Positions 46,140-57,559 of a stretch of 64,000 nt of DNA are shown one piece after another. The position numbers were made by a program, and so were the translations under genes. The DNA lies in contig NC_066833.1 of assembly GCF_001640805.2 (NCBI RefSeq), forward strand, positions 314,827 to 378,826, written 5' to 3'. This DNA is from Lates calcarifer. Its lineage: Eukaryota > Chordata > Actinopteri > Centropomidae. The notes under the pieces were generated by a model that was given only the letters and a program-made list of their open reading frames with translations, was not told the origin of the DNA and did no database searches. Each line of letters opens with the position of its first letter. Within the stretch, counting starts at the first letter, position 1.

Positions 46140-47647
46140 CAGTGGTGGAAAAAAGTTTTCGGACACCCCATGCAATTGTGAAATATTGCATTAAGAATCA
46201 CTCTTAGGTCTTCAAGTTGCAATTTCTTTCAGTACAGTCACAGCCAAAATACCAAACAAATCCTAAAAAAGCCATTAAACACTTAAAAATTGATTGGTTC
46301 CATAAAAATGCATAAGAAATTTTGAGTATTGGGTCATTTTGGTACCAGTGATGCCACTAATAAAGGTTGTGCTTTTTATTAAAAGACACAATTTTTGTTG
46401 CCGTGCTTCGTGTCTATATAAAGCCAGCACATTAGAAAGTTCTTCAGAGACAAAAATGGCTAAAACAAGGAACCTAACGCAGGAAACATGCCTGAAGATA
46501 CAGATTCTCAGCCAGGAAGGATACAGCTGCTGCCAGATAGTCAGGAAGTGCAGATGCAGTCCTTCAGCAGTTGGATACACTCTGCAGTAATACAGACGAA
46601 CCAACAGCTTGGAAGACAAACCAAGATCTGGGCGTCCAAGGGTTTCTTCAGCAAGAAATGACCACATCCTGATACGCATGTGCAGGGAAAACCACCAAAT
46701 GTCATCACAGGAGCTTCAGCAGCAGTGGTCAAACCAAACTGGTGTCCAGTGTTATACAAGGCTGTCGAGAAGCCGCTGATCAGTGAGAGACAGAGGTTAG
46801 CCTGGTGTCGTTGGGCCCAAGCACACAAGAACTGGACAGCCAGGAATTGGAAGAGGATTCTGTGGTGATGAGTCCAGTTTCCAGCTTTATCCTCCTCCTG
46901 ATAATGTGAGGGTACGCAGAAGGCCAGGCGAAGCTTTATCTCCAGCATGTACAGTACCTACTGTCAAGCATGGTGGAGGCAGTATCATGGTTTGGGGATG
47001 CATGAGTGCTGCTGGTGTTGGTCATCTCACTGTCTGTGATGGCACATTGAACTCTGCCAAGTATTGTGCCATTCTCGAAACATCCAGGGCCAGTAGAACT
47101 TGGCTGCAGGAGCACTGCTATCCAGGTCTTAGAGTGGCCAGCTCAATCGTCGGACATGAGCCCCATTGAAAATCTGTGGTGGATTATCAAAAGGTCTGTT
47201 TCAAAGCGTAAACCAAAGAATTTAGAAGAATTAACAGCAGCAATTCAAGAAGAATGGGACAAGGTTACCCCTCAACAGTGTGAAAGGCTCGTGGGGAACA
47301 TGCCAGCCAGGATTAGAGCTCTACTGCGTGCTAATGGCAGAACTACTAAATATTAATTTGATGATGTGATGTTTATTTATTTTTTGTTCAGTTTTGAACA
47401 CATTCTGTTATTTGTTGACTTTGATACCAACAATGTTGAGAACTGACGTATTGAAACGGTCAAGAATTTAGTTTTGTTAGTTTTTCTTGTAAACAATAAA
47501 CAAAAAAGTATCCTCTGTATTTATTTGTGTCTGTCTAATGCAGCCATACCTTTTGAAACATAAAAAAAAAATTCCCCAAATATTTCATGGTAATATTTGA
47601 GATTGTGTAAAATTTTAAGGGTGTTTGAAAACGTTTTTCTACCACTA
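46140..47647 (+). mobile_element. Near-complete Tc1/mariner element
   Basis: Inverted ends are visible at both sides: CAGTGGTGGAAAAAAGTTTT on the left and AAAACGTTTTTCTACCACTA on the right, with TA on both flanks as Tc1 target duplication. It is about 1.5 kb, full Tc1 length. Similarity of the ends and most of the transposase remains, so the insertion is younger than the other Tc1 remnants here. It lies between TAAR loci 4 and 5. Confidence 0.85.
46456..47356 (+). pseudogene. Tc1-type transposase, frameshifted
   Basis: It begins at an ATG (46456) with MAKTRNLTQETCLKIQIL and a helix-turn-helix region ending at a stop near 46587. It resumes in other frames with the DDE-domain wording GGGSIMVWGCMSAAG (about 46970-47015). 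The tail is SPIENLWWIIKRSV then CERLVGNMPARIRALLRANG to a stop at 47354-47356. Several frame changes and stops make it non-functional. Confidence 0.85.
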
Positions 47648-47794
47648 TATGATACTCTTTTCCTGCACTTAACGGCGTGTTGTCCACCTACCTGTCTCCT
47701 CTGGGGCTCTTCGCTCCTGTGCATACGCAGAGACACACTGTGAAACAAGAAGCAGAGAGAGAGACGCGACCATAAATTATCTTCTCAAGAACTC

Positions 47795-48010
47795 AAGAAC
47801 TGCTGTCAGCTGGATGGCCAACAGGAGACAAGGAGCAGAAGTTGGCCAGACCATTGACAGGATTAGTGTCAGATGGTCTGCCAACAGAAGATGAGAAGTC
47901 TGAGTCAGCCAGACCATTGATGGGACAGGTGTCAGTCAGGCCACTGACAGGAGACGAGGAGCTGGAGTCAGCCACAACACTCATGGGACTGGTGTCAGCC
48001 AGGGCTGTGG
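47795..48010. repeat. Degenerate minisatellite, inverse orientation
   Basis: Imperfect units contain CCACTGACAGGAGACGAGGAGC and GGACAGGTGTCAG words, the reverse complement of the array at 34430-34830. It lies just past the Tc1 element and before TAAR locus 5. Confidence 0.6.
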
Positions 48011-48059
48011 ATGAAACCACGTGATGGCATGTGCTCAGGATTGTGTGCTTCTGTTTTGC

Positions 48060-48290
48060 ATCCCTCAGCCAACACTAGCTCTTCCCAAAACACTGCCCTG
48101 TCCCTATCTGGACTGTCAGAGAGGGTCAGCCACAGGTGTCTCTGCCAGCACTGTCAAGTAGATGTAGTCTTAGCAAGGTGAAGAGCATAAGAATTGAAGG
48201 ATGACCGTTTGGATGGATGAACTGTATTTATGTCCCAATGGGGCCTTGCATACACCGTCACAGATCATCTGCCTTTAAGACTTAATAGAG
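48060..48290 (-). mobile_element. Short DIRS-like gag fragment D
   Basis: About 100 bases (CCCTGTCCCTATCTGGACTG, then CCACAGGTGTCTCTG) match the gag region of fragment A near 30870-30930. The rest grades into the dispersed repeat upstream of TAAR locus 5. Confidence 0.4.
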
Positions 48291-48879
48291 ATGCTCTCTG
48301 TCAGACCACAGGGGGTGTGATATCCTATACTTTATTTGTTGTGCTGAGTGAATCAACTGAAAGGGAACAGAAGTTATAGTTGTAACATTTTGATATAATT
48401 TGTAACTTTTCCACTTTAAAACGTTCAAAATCAACTAGACCCATGTTTTATATGTTGTTGAGTTGTGTTCTTACATTATCCCAAATGTTTCCAGTACATT
48501 TCAAACCTAGAGAAATTGTCATTTTAATCACTGTAACGGCCTGTTTTGTTTGATCACCTGACAGTTGCTGCAGTGATCTGCTATCGGAAAATGACATGAC
48601 TGGCCCAGGGTAGCTTGTTAGCATGCTACTAACTTCAGTGAAAAAAAGTGATAGACATACTGTAGATGCTGAGAAAAAAGATGACATAGTCTTAAGCACA
48701 GTGTAGGTGGTGGGGTGACACGTGACAGGAACAAAATTTGGCAAATGAAGAATTTGTTTGATGGAGTGAGGGAGGAGGGGTGTTTGTATCAGCACGGGAG
48801 AGAGAGGAGATAAATGAGCTGTACACCAGACAGAGCTGTGGTCATACAGCTGTCAGAGCTCAGCAGCTTCTCCTCTCTG

Positions 48880-50490
48880 ATGATGGAAGAAGATGAACTC
48901 TGCTTCCCACAGCTCCTCAACACCTCCTGCAAGAAGCCAAAGCCTCCTCCGTCTGAGGCAGTGCTCCTTTACATTCTGCTGTTAATCATCTCTATGCTCA
49001 CTGCTGCTCTCAACCTGCTGGTCATCATCTCCATCTCCCACTACAGGTAAATAGAAACCTCTCAGCAGACTCAGATTTACTGTTACACAGTTCTGGCAAT
49101 CTTATGAAATGATGCTGATTAATTTCAGAGCTTGTATCATATGTGAACTTGTGAAAAACAGTTTTTAATTTGCAGAAAACAGTGACAATGATTCTTTCAT
49201 TATGTATGCTTTTATATCTCATGCAACTAATAATAACAATTTTAACACTTGAAAACCATGTGAGGCTCAGTAAGACTGTGAGTTTGTGAAATGATCCCAC
49301 ACTGTGTGAAACACTGAAGTTATAGCACAAATTATGTTGGAAAACAGACATTGATTCATTTTTGTCACTTGAATTACTTGAAGATTTTTTGAAATGATGC
49401 TAATTTCACAGCTTGCATCGTATGTGAGCTTTTGTCAAGTTGTGAAATCTGTAGAAAAGAGTTGTTGTAGTTGAAGATGTCAGATTTTCTCTCTGTCTTT
49501 TCTACACATCTACAATTGTCAGTTTCTCCAGCAGAGATTTTACAGAGGCTGATATAAAACTTTCAGTCTTATGAACCTGATCTGAGTCCATAGCAGTGAC
49601 TTCAGCCTCCCTCTTACTCTGATATTCTGTGGTTTTGAGTGTTTCTTCTGCTCTTCTTGATAATATTGTTGATGTGTTGTGGTTTCAGGCAGCTCCACTC
49701 CCCCACCAACCTTGTCCTCCTCTCTCTGGCGGTCTCAGACTTCTGCATGGGCCTCCTGGTGATTCCGTTTACTATCCTCACGTCAGGGACCTGCTGGGTC
49801 CTTGGTGACCTCATGTGTGCTCTGTATTTTCTCTTCCCTTACACCCTCCTTCTTGCCTCTGGCTTTAGCATGGTGCTTGTATCAGTTGATCGTTATGTGG
49901 CTATTTGTGATCCCATGCATTACCCCACCATGATGACTGATAAATTCATTAGCATCAGCGTTGGTGTGTGTTGGATCTCTGCCTTTTTTTACAGCATTTT
50001 CATTTGTTCTGAACATCTGAAACAACCAGGCCGGTATAATTCCTGCTATGGAGAGTGTCTGGTTAAGGTTATAGGAGAAGTGGACCTTGCGACCTTCATT
50101 GTTTGCACTGCAATCATCATAGGCCTGTATATGAGAGTGTTTTTTGTGGCAGTGTCTCAGGCTCGTGCCATGCGCTCTCATGTTACAGCCACAGCCCAGA
50201 ATTCAATGACCCTGACAGTGAAGAAGTCTGAGCTGAAAGCAGCCAGGACTCTTGGTGTTGTTGTAATTGCATTTCTGATTTGCTATTCTCCATATTATAT
50301 TGTCTTTCTCACTGGCAACATGTTGGTTGGTTCTCCAGCTGAGGCCTTTATGAGCTTACTGATGTATTTTAACTCCTGTCTGAACCCTGTCATCTACGCC
50401 TTCTTCTACCCCTGGTTTAGAAAAGCTGTAAAACACATTGTCACTCTTCAGATCCTGCGGCCTGGTTCCTGTGATGCAAATGTACTGTAG
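48880..50490 (+). CDS. TAAR locus 5, intact non-classical TAAR with shortened TM5 (322 aa)
   Basis: Exon 1 is 48880-49046 and exon 2 49689-50490. The 642-base intron is the longest in the cluster. TM2 differs from loci 1-4 (SDFCMGLLVIPFTILTSG). TM3 is CALYFLFPYTLLLASGFSMV with Pro at 3.32, then DRYVAICDPMHYPTMMTDK. TM5 reads GEVDLATFIVCTAIIIGLYM, one residue shorter between the Asp and the conserved Tyr (5.58). The Asp therefore falls at nominal 5.43 and the usual P5.50 is Cys. TM6 is CYSPYYIVFL and the TM7 fingerprint is complete. With locus 6 it forms a subgroup distinct from loci 1-4. The reading frame is open throughout, so function is likely. Confidence 0.95.
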
Positions 50491-51639
50491 AGACACTGCG
50501 CTGTGCTTTTCTTTTTTGATAACTAAACTTTACTATTGTGACAGGAACAATGAGAATGTGTGTTTTCAGGTGAAAATCCAGCAGATTTACAGCAAATTCA
50601 AACACTGAGGATCCACAGTCGTACTCTGTCGTACTCTGAGAGCTGATAACCAGCTCATTACATGTTTACATACAGGTCAAATGAGTTTAGGAGTGGCCAT
50701 ATGGTGGCACTGCTGGTAACATATTTTAATGCATTGATGGTGTATGTATGTCCACAAATGATTTATCCATTATGTCCATTATAGTATTTGAGATATTTTT
50801 ACGTTAATGCACACTCCCAAAGACATCCAAAAATAATCAGTAATTAAATTGGCAACACTTTAGTTACTGATTCATTGGTATTAATGTTAGTGTAAATGTC
50901 AAATACAGGTTTTTATTTAATGTGCAGATGTTTATCAGTTTATTGTAAGAGAGACACGTAAAGAGATTTAAAATAATTAAAAACATAACTGCTACCAGAT
51001 GTGTGCAGGGTTTTTCACTCTTTTTTTTTTTTGCCATGACTATTCTCTGAAACACATGGTTCATGTTTTCATATGTGCAGCATAATGATTGACATACTGT
51101 ACAGTATTTGAAATACTGAATGCTACAAGACTTTTTCTTAAAGTGAGAATAGACTACAGCTTATCATTATGAAATCAATGAAATCAAATTGACATCTCTA
51201 CCTGGACCTTATCTGTTACAATCTTCTTGTCTGATAGAACTGTGTGTGTTTCCTTTAATAATAACATATTGTGATGCAAAATTGTGTCTTTGATAACTTC
51301 AGATCCAGATGGCTGATAACTAAAGGTTTTCATCTGGTTAACATATATAGTTGAAAACAATCATAATCTTAAGAGTATCTTAAAAATGAGGCTGAAAACT
51401 CAATAAAATGTCAATTTTGATGCTTTTGACAAGCATGAAGCTGACACTGAACAAAAGGAATATGACACCATTGTCAGGTGACAGATGACCTTGATTATAA
51501 TGACATATTTCTCCAGGTTTGAAAATCACAAGAAACAAATGGGACAACAACATTTATAGCACATCTCTAAATTGTTTATAACCATTCTGGTACCGATTAT
51601 AATGACATGTTATGACTATATGACTGTACTATATTCAGA

Positions 51640-52180
51640 TTCATACTTTATTGTCCCTGAGGGGACATTTGTTTTCACAGTCTGTACACACATTTAACAA
51701 ATAACATTCAACAGAAAAAAAAACAAACCAATTTATGTAGACAAAAAATACCACAAAAAACGAACACTGCTACCTTCTACTCAGATTATTTAAATCTGTG
51801 ATGGCAAATGGAATGAAACTTTTCCCATAATGTGTTTTTTGCAGGTTATTTGTCTGATACCAGAGGGGACGGGTATGAAACATGGGTACAGGGGGTGGCA
51901 GGGGTCGTGTGCTATGATCTGTGTCTTGCGAGCAATGGCAGCAGGGCTGGTAGATTAAGGGTACGGAGGCCGATTATTTTGGAGCATGTATGAGTGATTT
52001 TCAAAAGCTTGTTTTTATTGTTACTGAGGAGCATAATGAAATAGCACATGGCAAAGTAGAAAAAGAGGGATTCAATAATGCTGTGATGCAGAAGAGGCAG
52101 AAGGTGGGGTTTGACTGAGAGGGACCTGAGTGTACGGATGACATGGAGTCTCTGCTGACAGTGTTTATGGATGTATGTGG
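51640..52180 (-). mobile_element. LINE 3' fragment on the minus strand
   Basis: On the minus strand 52180-51912 reads QRLHVIRTLRSLSVKPHLLP, SLFFYFAMCYF, then TCSKIIGL, the C-terminal wording of a fish non-LTR retrotransposon. The tail at about 51690-51640 contains the GTCCCCTCAGGGACAATAAAGT type of 3' end. Confidence 0.65.
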
Positions 52181-52269
52181 TGTGTATTAATCTACAGTGT
52201 AAAAAGTAACAAAAACAAAGAAAAGTCATTGAATGAGAAAGTGTGTCCAAACTTTTGTCTGGTGCTGTA

Positions 52270-53190
52270 TACACAGCAGAAACTGTGTTAAGTACACCCT
52301 AACTGCTATCATAGGTAAGTTGCAGTCAGGTGCTGCTAATCAGATGCCTTTGATCAACTAATCATCATCGAGTGTGACTACCTCTATAAAAACAGAAGTT
52401 TTGGCAGTTTGTTGGTCTGGAGCATTCAGGTGTGTGTTAACAAGGAGGAAAGACACCAGCAATGATCTTGGAGAAACAATTGTTGCTGCCCATCAGTCTG
52501 GAAGAGCTACAAGGCCATTTCCAAACAAAAAAACCAAAAGTGACATCTCAGACTCTACAGGCTTCATTTGGCATGTTAAATGTTAAAGTTCAGGACTGTA
52601 CATTTACAAAATGACTGAACTAGTATGGCTTGTTTGGAATGCTTGCCAGGAGAAAGCCTCTTTTCTCTGAAAAAAACATGGCAGCATGGCTTAGGCTTGC
52701 AAAGTTGCATCTGAACAAACCATGAGAATTCTGGAACAATGTCCTTTGGGCAGACGAGACCAAAGTGGAGATGTTTGGCCATAATACACACTACCACATT
52801 TGGAGAAAACCAAACACAGCATATCAGAGCAAACACCCCATACCAACTGTCAGGTGCTGTGGTGGTGGGCTGATGTTTTGGGCTTGTTTTGCTGCCACAG
52901 GACCTGGGCTCATTGCAGTCACTGAGTCCACCTCAAACTCCTCTGTATACCAAAGTATTCTAGAGTCAAATATGAGGCCATCTGTCCGGCAGCTAAAGCT
53001 TGGTGTAAATTGATTGTGCAACAGGACAATGATCCCAAACACACCAGCAAGTCTACAACTGAATGGCTAGAAAAAAAAATAATCAAGGTGTTGCAACGGC
53101 TGAGTCAAAGTCCAGACCTCAACCCGATCCAAATGCTGTGGCGGGACCATAAGAGTGCTGTGCATAAATGAATGCCTGGAAATCATAATG
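52270..53190 (+). mobile_element. Tc1-like element, internally deleted
   Basis: The left part carries the Tc1 lead sequence and a helix-turn-helix fragment (LGETIVAAHQSGRAT near 52470-52510). After a gap come NVLWADETKVEMF-like wording (about 52735-52790), CCGGGLMFWACFAATGPG, and the degenerate SPDLNPIQ-like end near 53115. Much of the N-terminal half is deleted. Bases 52205-52272 form a separate Tc1-type terminus in opposite orientation (CAAACTTTTGTCTGGTGCTG). Confidence 0.7.
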
Positions 53191-53239
53191 AAATTAAATA
53201 ATATTGTATCCATCCATCCATCCACTTTCTACTGTTTAT

Positions 53240-53800
53240 CTGGGATTGGGTTGTGGAGGTAGCAGACACACTCCTCACTTTGGCTTTGCCTTGAAATCCT
53301 GTCTATGAACATCACAAACAGGATCAGAGATAAGGAGCAACCTTGACAGAGTCAAACACCCACTGAAAACATGTTTTACTTTGTGCTGAGGATGCAGACA
53401 CGACTCCCACTTTGGTTTTACAAGAACCTGATGATTGTCTTCAGCAGCCCCAGTACCCCATAATCCCCCAGTGCCCCCCACAAAGTCCCTTGGGGAACAC
53501 AGTCATAAGCCTTCTCCAACTCCACAAAACGGGAGTATAGGGTAGGACTTCCCTCGAGACTCTACCTTAGACACAGAGGCCATCTTGGCCAGGTTCAGGA
53601 GCTCTTTCTACCACCCGACAATATCCCCAGTCCAGGTCAGCAGTTCTCCCACCCAGCTGAACACAGCCTCCCTGAATGGTTTGCCAGAACCTTGAGGCCA
53701 ACTGAAAGTCCTTCTCTACAGCCTCCTGGAACTCCTCCCACATCTGTGTTTTGCTTCTATGACTGCAGAAGCTGCAGGCCCAAATGGCCTCGCTTTTCAG
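53240..53800 (-). mobile_element. Non-LTR retrotransposon reverse-transcriptase fragment (copy 1)
   Basis: The minus strand reads reverse-transcriptase wording ending in PVCDVHRQDFKAKPK (53330-53275), preceded by VKPKWESCLHPQHK. About 500 bases are nearly identical to 59330-59830. Stops and the lost catalytic region show it is dead. Confidence 0.7.
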
Positions 53801-54088
53801 CTTGATGACTTAATTCCCAACCAACAGGTTCCCAGGTTGCCCCCTCAACAGGCACCAACTACCCTCCAGCCACAGCTCCTGGCTGTTGTCTACACAATAG
53901 AGGCCTTGAACATCATCCATTCTGACTCCATGTCCCTGACCTCCCTCGGGATACATGAAAAAAATCTGGAGGTGGGTACTGAAGACCCTATGGGCAGGGG
54001 CCTCTGCTAAACAATCCAAGTTCACCCACATTATCAGGTTTACCTGGTCTATCTGGCAGCCTTCCCCTGATCTTGTCACACGGCGGTG

Positions 54089-54830
54089 AGGTTTGTCTTG
54101 TCTTGGGATTTTGGTCTTGTCATTCCCTGTTTTATTTTGAAGGATTCACTCTCCTCTCGTTTCAGAGCACTTGCCCTTCCTCATGTGTCACCTGTGTGTC
54201 CTGATTACTCATTGTCTCCACCTGTTTCCCATTACCTCTGCGTGTTTAAATAGTCTGTGTCTCCTTTGTCTTTTGCCAGAGTGTCTTCGTCCGTTCACCC
54301 GACTCACCTCCAGCCTTGTATCCACAGCCACAGTGTTGCCTCCAGTAAGCCATTGTTCCTCTGTAAGAGTGATTTTTTTTGTTTGTAAATTTTGATACCT
54401 TAGTTTCCCGCCTTAGCCTTAGAGTACTTTCATAGTTGTTTGTTTTCCTCCTTTTGGAGCGATTTTGTTTTACTCGTTTATGTTCGTAGCTATCTTAGGT
54501 CCTCTGTTTTTTAGAAGAGTTTTATTTAGAGCTTTTCTGGTTTTCCTCCTGTTGGAGCGTTTTTTGTTAAATCTGTTCATAGCCTTTTGTTTGCCTCCTC
54601 TGTGAGTGATTTTGATTTGTTCCAACTTTATTAGCCTCCGTTCATTTGTTTTTTCCTCCTCTTGAGAGTGACTTTTTGTTGTTGTTTTCTTATCTGCCCT
54701 AGGATAATTTTATAGCCTCTGTTTCTTTGTCACTCAGTGAGAGAACCTTAGTTGTAAATAAAGTCTGTTTTATTTACGTCATCTCTGCGTCTGAGTCCTG
54801 CCTTTTAGTCTCGGCTTGACAGATCTAACT
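54089..54830 (+). mobile_element. Probable solo LTR (Ty3/gypsy type)
   Basis: It starts TGTC and ends CTTGACA. Inside is the GTTTAAATAGTCTGTGTCTC promoter-like stretch and, near the end, AAATAAAGTCTG (poly-A signal) followed by GAGTCCTGCC. This layout is common for fish gypsy LTRs. No coding part adjoins it. Target duplication was not verified. Confidence 0.45.
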
Positions 54831-55210
54831 CTCCACCAAATGATGCTCAGTTAACAGCTCTGCCCCTGAATGTCCAAGACATGTAGTTGCAGATCTGATG
54901 ATACAATCACAAAATTATGGCTAGTCCAATAACAATACACCACTCGGGTTCAGATCCCCCAGTAGAACTACAGAGTCACCAGGAAGGACCCCTTCCAGGA
55001 TACTGCCCAGTGACTCTAAAAGCTGCTGTTTGGTGCATATGCACACACAACAGACAGAGACCTTTGTCTGTTAGAGAGACCCTTTAGTGGACTTGCAGCT
55101 GCATAGAGATGACCCTCTCGTTCCCTGGGCAGGGCTTCGACACAGAGGCACTCGGCCACGGACTTGTGAGGGTCCCCATAGCCTCCTGGTGCCTCTCACC
55201 CAGGTCAACT
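54831..55210 (-). mobile_element. Non-LTR retrotransposon fragment, second copy
   Basis: Colinear with 44440-44960 over its GCTCTGCCCC, AGATCTGATGATACAATCAC and CACACAACAG words. It also carries GATCCCCCAGTAGAACTACA, typical of a LINE 5' coding region read in reverse. Confidence 0.4.
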
Positions 55211-55597
55211 GCAGAAAAAAAAACTGAAGACTGATTAAGTCATACAGAAAACATGTATTTAAAGTTATTGCTACAGTTGGTGGCTCTACAAGCTATTGAA
55301 TCATTGGGGGTAGTTTTAGTTTTTCACACATGGCTTCTCCTTTTTGTCTTCATTTAAAAAAAGAAATAACGATACAGTGTGTATTTTTTCTACATCTGAG
55401 GTTAGATATGAATAGTTCGAGACCCTGGTGAAGACCAGATGAAACAGATGACATAGTCTTAGACACAGCGTGGGATGGTGAGAGTTTGATTCATAGAGCG
55501 AGGGTGGAGAGGGGTTCAGGAGAGGAGATAAATGAGCTGTACACAGACAGGAGCTGTGGTCATACAGCTGTCAGAGCTCAGCAGCTTCTCCTCTCTG

Positions 55598-57037
55598 ATG
55601 ATGGAAGAAGATGAACTCTGCTTCCCACAGCTCCTCAACACCTCCTGCAAGAAGCCAAATCCTCCTGCCTCTGAGGCCATGCTCCTTTACATCCTCCTGT
55701 TTTTCATCTCTGTGCTGACTGTCATTCTTAACCTGCTGGTCATCATCTCCATCTCCCACTACAGGTAGATAGAAACCTCTGTATTTAATGTCTTAAATCT
55801 TGTTAATCCGCAGAAAAGAGTTGTTGATGATGAAGATGTCAAAATGTCTGAAAACAAGGATCAGTGTATGTTATAGCACAACTGATGATTTCAGTTGTAA
55901 AAATATGCATAATTCATTTTTGTCACTTGGATTACTGTTACAGTGTCCTGAAGATGTTGTGAAATGATGTTAGTTTCACAGCTTGTGTCGTATGTGATCT
56001 TATGTAAACTGAAAAACAGTTTGTTAATCTGTAGAAAAGAGTTGTTGTAGTTGAGGATGTCAGATTTTCTCTCTGTTTTTTCCACACATTCACAAACATA
56101 AGTTTCTCCTGCAGAGATTTTACAGAGGCTGATATAAAACTCATAGCTGTGACTTCTCCTTCTGAGTTTTGCATTTGAGTTTTGAGATTTTCTTCTTCTC
56201 TTCTTGATAATATTGTTGATGTGTTGTGGTTTCAGGCAGCTCCACTCCCCCACCAACCTCATCCTCCTCTCTCTGGCGGTCTCAGACTTCTTCATGGGCC
56301 TCCTGGTGATTCCGTTTACTATCCTCACGTCAGGGACCTGCTGGGTCCTGGGTGACCTCTTGTGTGCTCTGTATTTTCTTATACCTTACATTGTCACTGT
56401 TGCCTCTGCGGTTAACATGGGATTTGTATCCATTGACCGTTATGTGGCTATTTGTCATCCCATGCATTACTCCACCAGGATCACTGATAAAGTTGTTAGC
56501 ATCAGTGTTGGTGTGTGTTGGATCTATTCCTTTTTCTACGGCATTTTCATGTCTTATGATCACCTGAAACAACCAGGTCGGTATAATTCCTGCTATGGAG
56601 AGTGTCTGGTTGAAGTTATTGGAGAAGTGGATCTTGTGGCCTTCTTCATTTCCATTATGATCACCATAGTTCTGTATATGAGAGTGTTTTTTGTGGCAGT
56701 GTCTCAGGCTCGTGCCATGCGCTCTCATGTTGCAGCCACAGCCCAGTATTCAATGACCCTGACAATGAAGAAGTCTGAGCTGAAAGCAGCCAGGACTCTT
56801 GGTGTTGTTGTAATTGCATTTCTGCTTTGCTATTCTCCATATTATATTGTCGTTCTTACAGACAACATGTTGGTTGGTTCTTCAACTGAGGCTTTTATGA
56901 GCTTACTGATGTATTTTAACTCCTGTCTGAACCCTGTCATCTACGCCTTCTTCTACCCCTGGTTTAGAAAAGCTGTAAAACACATTGTCACTCTTCAGAT
57001 TCTGCAGCCTGGTTCCTGTGATGCAAACGTACTGTAG
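55598..57037 (+). CDS. TAAR locus 6, intact non-classical TAAR with shortened TM5 (322 aa)
   Basis: Exon 1 is 55598-55764 and exon 2 56236-57037, with a 471-base intron. It shares SDFFMGLLVIPFTILTSG in TM2 with locus 5. TM3 is CALYFLIPYIVTVASAVNMG with Pro at 3.32. The DRY motif is followed by VAICHPMHYS, whereas loci 1-5 have CDP. TM5 reads GEVDLVAFFISIMITIVLYM: again one residue shorter, Asp at nominal 5.43, Ser where P5.50 is expected. TM6 is LLCYSPYYIVVL, and the TM7 fingerprint and tail are as in the others. The 500 bases after the stop nearly equal those after locus 5, so the pair arose by a recent duplication or has been converted. Confidence 0.95.
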
Positions 57038-57559
57038 AGACACTGCGCTGTGCTTTTCTTTTTTGATAACTAAACTTTACTATTGTGACAGGAACAATGA
57101 GAATGTGTGTTTTCAGGTGAAAATCCAGCAGATTTACAGCAAATTCAAACACTGAGGATCCACAGTCGTACTCTGTCGTACTCTGAGAGCTGATAACCAG
57201 CTCATTACATGTTTACATACAGGTCAAATGAATTTTCTAGAACTGTTGAGTGTTCATGTGTGAAAATACAACCTCCTTTTTGTTGTAATGGATTCATGAG
57301 TTTAGGCGTGGCCATATGGTGGCACTGCTGGTAACATATTTTAATGCATTGATGGTGTATGTATGTCCACATATGATTTATCCATTATGTCCATTATAGT
57401 ATTTGAGATATTTTTACGTTAATGCACACTCCCAAAGACATCCAAAAATAATCAGTAATTAAATTGGCAACACTTTAGTTACTGATTCATTGGTATTAAT
57501 GTTAGTGTAAATGTCAAATACAGGTTTTTATTTAATGTGCAGATGTTTATCAGTTTATT

